A stretch of DNA of 5,623 bases from JBNKFQ01 sp050289385 (GTDB lineage Bacteria > Pseudomonadota > Gammaproteobacteria > Pseudomonadales > Porticoccaceae). Under the pieces are notes generated by a model that was not told where the DNA came from, did no database searches, and saw nothing but the letters and a program-made list of their open reading frames with translations. Shown piece after piece: positions 4,740 to 5,623 of this stretch (within the stretch, counting starts at the first letter, position 1; each line of letters starts with the position of its first letter). Location: assembly GCA_050289385.1 (NCBI GenBank), contig JBNKFQ010000246.1, positions 1 through 5,623 of the forward strand. The letters run 5' to 3'. Position numbers and translations under genes: made by a program.

Positions 4740-5623
4740 TTATGGTTGTAAATCCGTGCTGTAATGACCAATAAATGAGATAAACTTGCTTACTTCAACA
4801 ATATCCTTGCCCACAAACCGAATCGTGTGCGAATCCGTACGCTCTACACTGGGCAGGTATTCCAGTATTTCGGCTTGCTGGTAGTGTTTCAAACTGATGT
4901 CCAGGGTAACCGGATACTTGAGCTTCAAAGGTTTGAAATCATCAATGCGACGCAGGGCGGCCTTAACTTTCTTGCCGATTTCGGCGTAAGCGGCATTGGG
5001 TGTCAGGGTACGGGCAGAATGAAAGCCATAGGCCCACTTTACTACAGCGCCCTCTATGTCCCCCAGCAGAGCTTTGGTTTCTTCATACACGATGTTATCC
5101 CCGGAAATCATGATAACCGGGGTATTGTAATGACCGGCAATAGCGGCATTAATGCCGGCTTCATTCATTTCGACACCGTTTAGCTGTATTGATGTAATTC
5201 GTGCACTGGACTGGGTGTGCGCACGCACCCCTTGAGTACTACTGGTTCCGGCATGGTAACCAATAAAAATGGCAGCATCGAAGTCGTTGCTTTCGATGCC
5301 CTGCATCATACCCAGTGGTCGCGGCCAGGAGCGAACAACCTGTACGTTATCGGGAAACTTTTCAATGAGCAGACTTTGTCCATTGCCATGAGAGTCAGCA
5401 ACCACAATTTCTGTGGCGCCCGCTTCAAATGCTGCATCGATAGCGGCGTTGGCTTCGGCGGTCATAAATTCACGAAATCGCTGATATTCGAAACCTGCTG
5501 GTCCAAGTTGTTCTGCGGTAACCGCTCCGACAGTGCCTTCCAGATCGACGGAAATATGAACTTTCAGATCTTTCGCGCTTGCTGAAAAGCACAAACCCAG
5601 CAGTGTTACAGATATAAAAAAAC
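4740..5623 (-). CDS. Exported M55 family D-aminopeptidase (DppA-like), 5' end beyond right edge
   Basis: M55 peptidases are zinc D-aminopeptidases that remove N-terminal D-residues; Bacillus DppA prefers D-Ala-containing peptides. Numbering from codon TTG at 5594, the metal and catalytic residues of DppA all have counterparts: D17 and E19 (SVDLEG), H69 (DSHG), H114 (GYHAG), E145 (NEAG) and the nucleophile-position H126 (RAHTQ). The spacing closely follows DppA. The frame stays open upstream of 5594 to the right edge, reading FFISVTLLGLCFSASA before KDLKVHIS. This is the hydrophobic core and AxA-type cleavage site of a signal peptide, so TTG 5594 is not the start; the true start lies outside the window. 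Export separates it from the cytoplasmic Bacillus enzyme and suggests a periplasmic role. It converges on the serine hydrolase gene. Confidence 0.92.
   Translation of the reverse strand, partial: FFISVTLLGLCFSASAKDLKVHISVDLEGTVGAVTAEQLGPAGFEYQRFREFMTAEANAAIDAAFEAGATEIVVADSHGNGQSLLIEKFPDNVQVVRSWPRPLGMMQGIESNDFDAAIFIGYHAGTSSTQGVRAHTQSSARITSIQLNGVEMNEAGINAAIAGHYNTPVIMISGDNIVYEETKALLGDIEGAVVKWAYGFHSARTLTPNAAYAEIGKKVKAALRRIDDFKPLKLKYPVTLDISLKHYQQAEILEYLPSVERTDSHTIRFVGKDIVEVSKFISFIGHYSTDLQP

Noticed and set aside
4827..5585. Plus-strand open frames opposite the M55 peptidase gene
   Set aside because: They mirror a gene with all its metal and catalytic residues, and their translations show no family features.

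Overview
The window looks like chromosomal DNA from a free-living gammaproteobacterium of roughly balanced base composition. The best evidence is the divergent pair glnA (minus strand, cut by the left edge) and thiI (plus strand), an arrangement I recall from Pseudomonas and relatives. Both proteins are close to their E. coli counterparts, and glnA has a textbook sigma-54/NtrC control region. A cellvibrio-like or other marine gammaproteobacterium is possible, but the sequence does not settle the genus.

Positions 1-338 hold the N-terminal 112 codons of type I glutamine synthetase. Positions 339-630 are the shared control region. It contains a near-perfect -24/-12 sigma-54 promoter reading into glnA, a 15-bp tandem duplication that copies the -12 element, two good NtrC-type palindromes about 109 and 129 bp upstream of the inferred glnA start point, and a weaker promoter-proximal half match. 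A TATAAT box lies in front of thiI. Positions 631-2082 encode full-length ThiI with the C-terminal rhodanese domain, a tRNA 4-thiouridine and thiamine-thiazole sulfur-transfer enzyme.

Positions 2083-3166 are accessory in character. Two small overlapping genes encode a DUF4160 and a DUF2442 protein, a translationally coupled pair whose function is unproven (a toxin-antitoxin-like role is a hypothesis). They are followed by about 500 bp with no intact gene. That stretch includes a decayed second copy of part of the thiI 3' region (about 2726-2848), so the small gene pair is bracketed by thiI and a thiI fragment. It also contains an open but broken reading frame of unknown origin (2921-3166).

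Positions 3167-4681 encode an exported serine hydrolase of the beta-lactamase/penicillin-binding-protein-like class with a C-terminal DUF3471 domain. A strong hairpin (4695-4726) separates it from a convergent, exported M55 D-aminopeptidase (4740-5623, minus strand), whose first codons lie beyond the right edge. Both enzymes belong to families that include D-amino-acid peptidases, so a shared role in cell-envelope or D-peptide turnover is plausible but only inferred.
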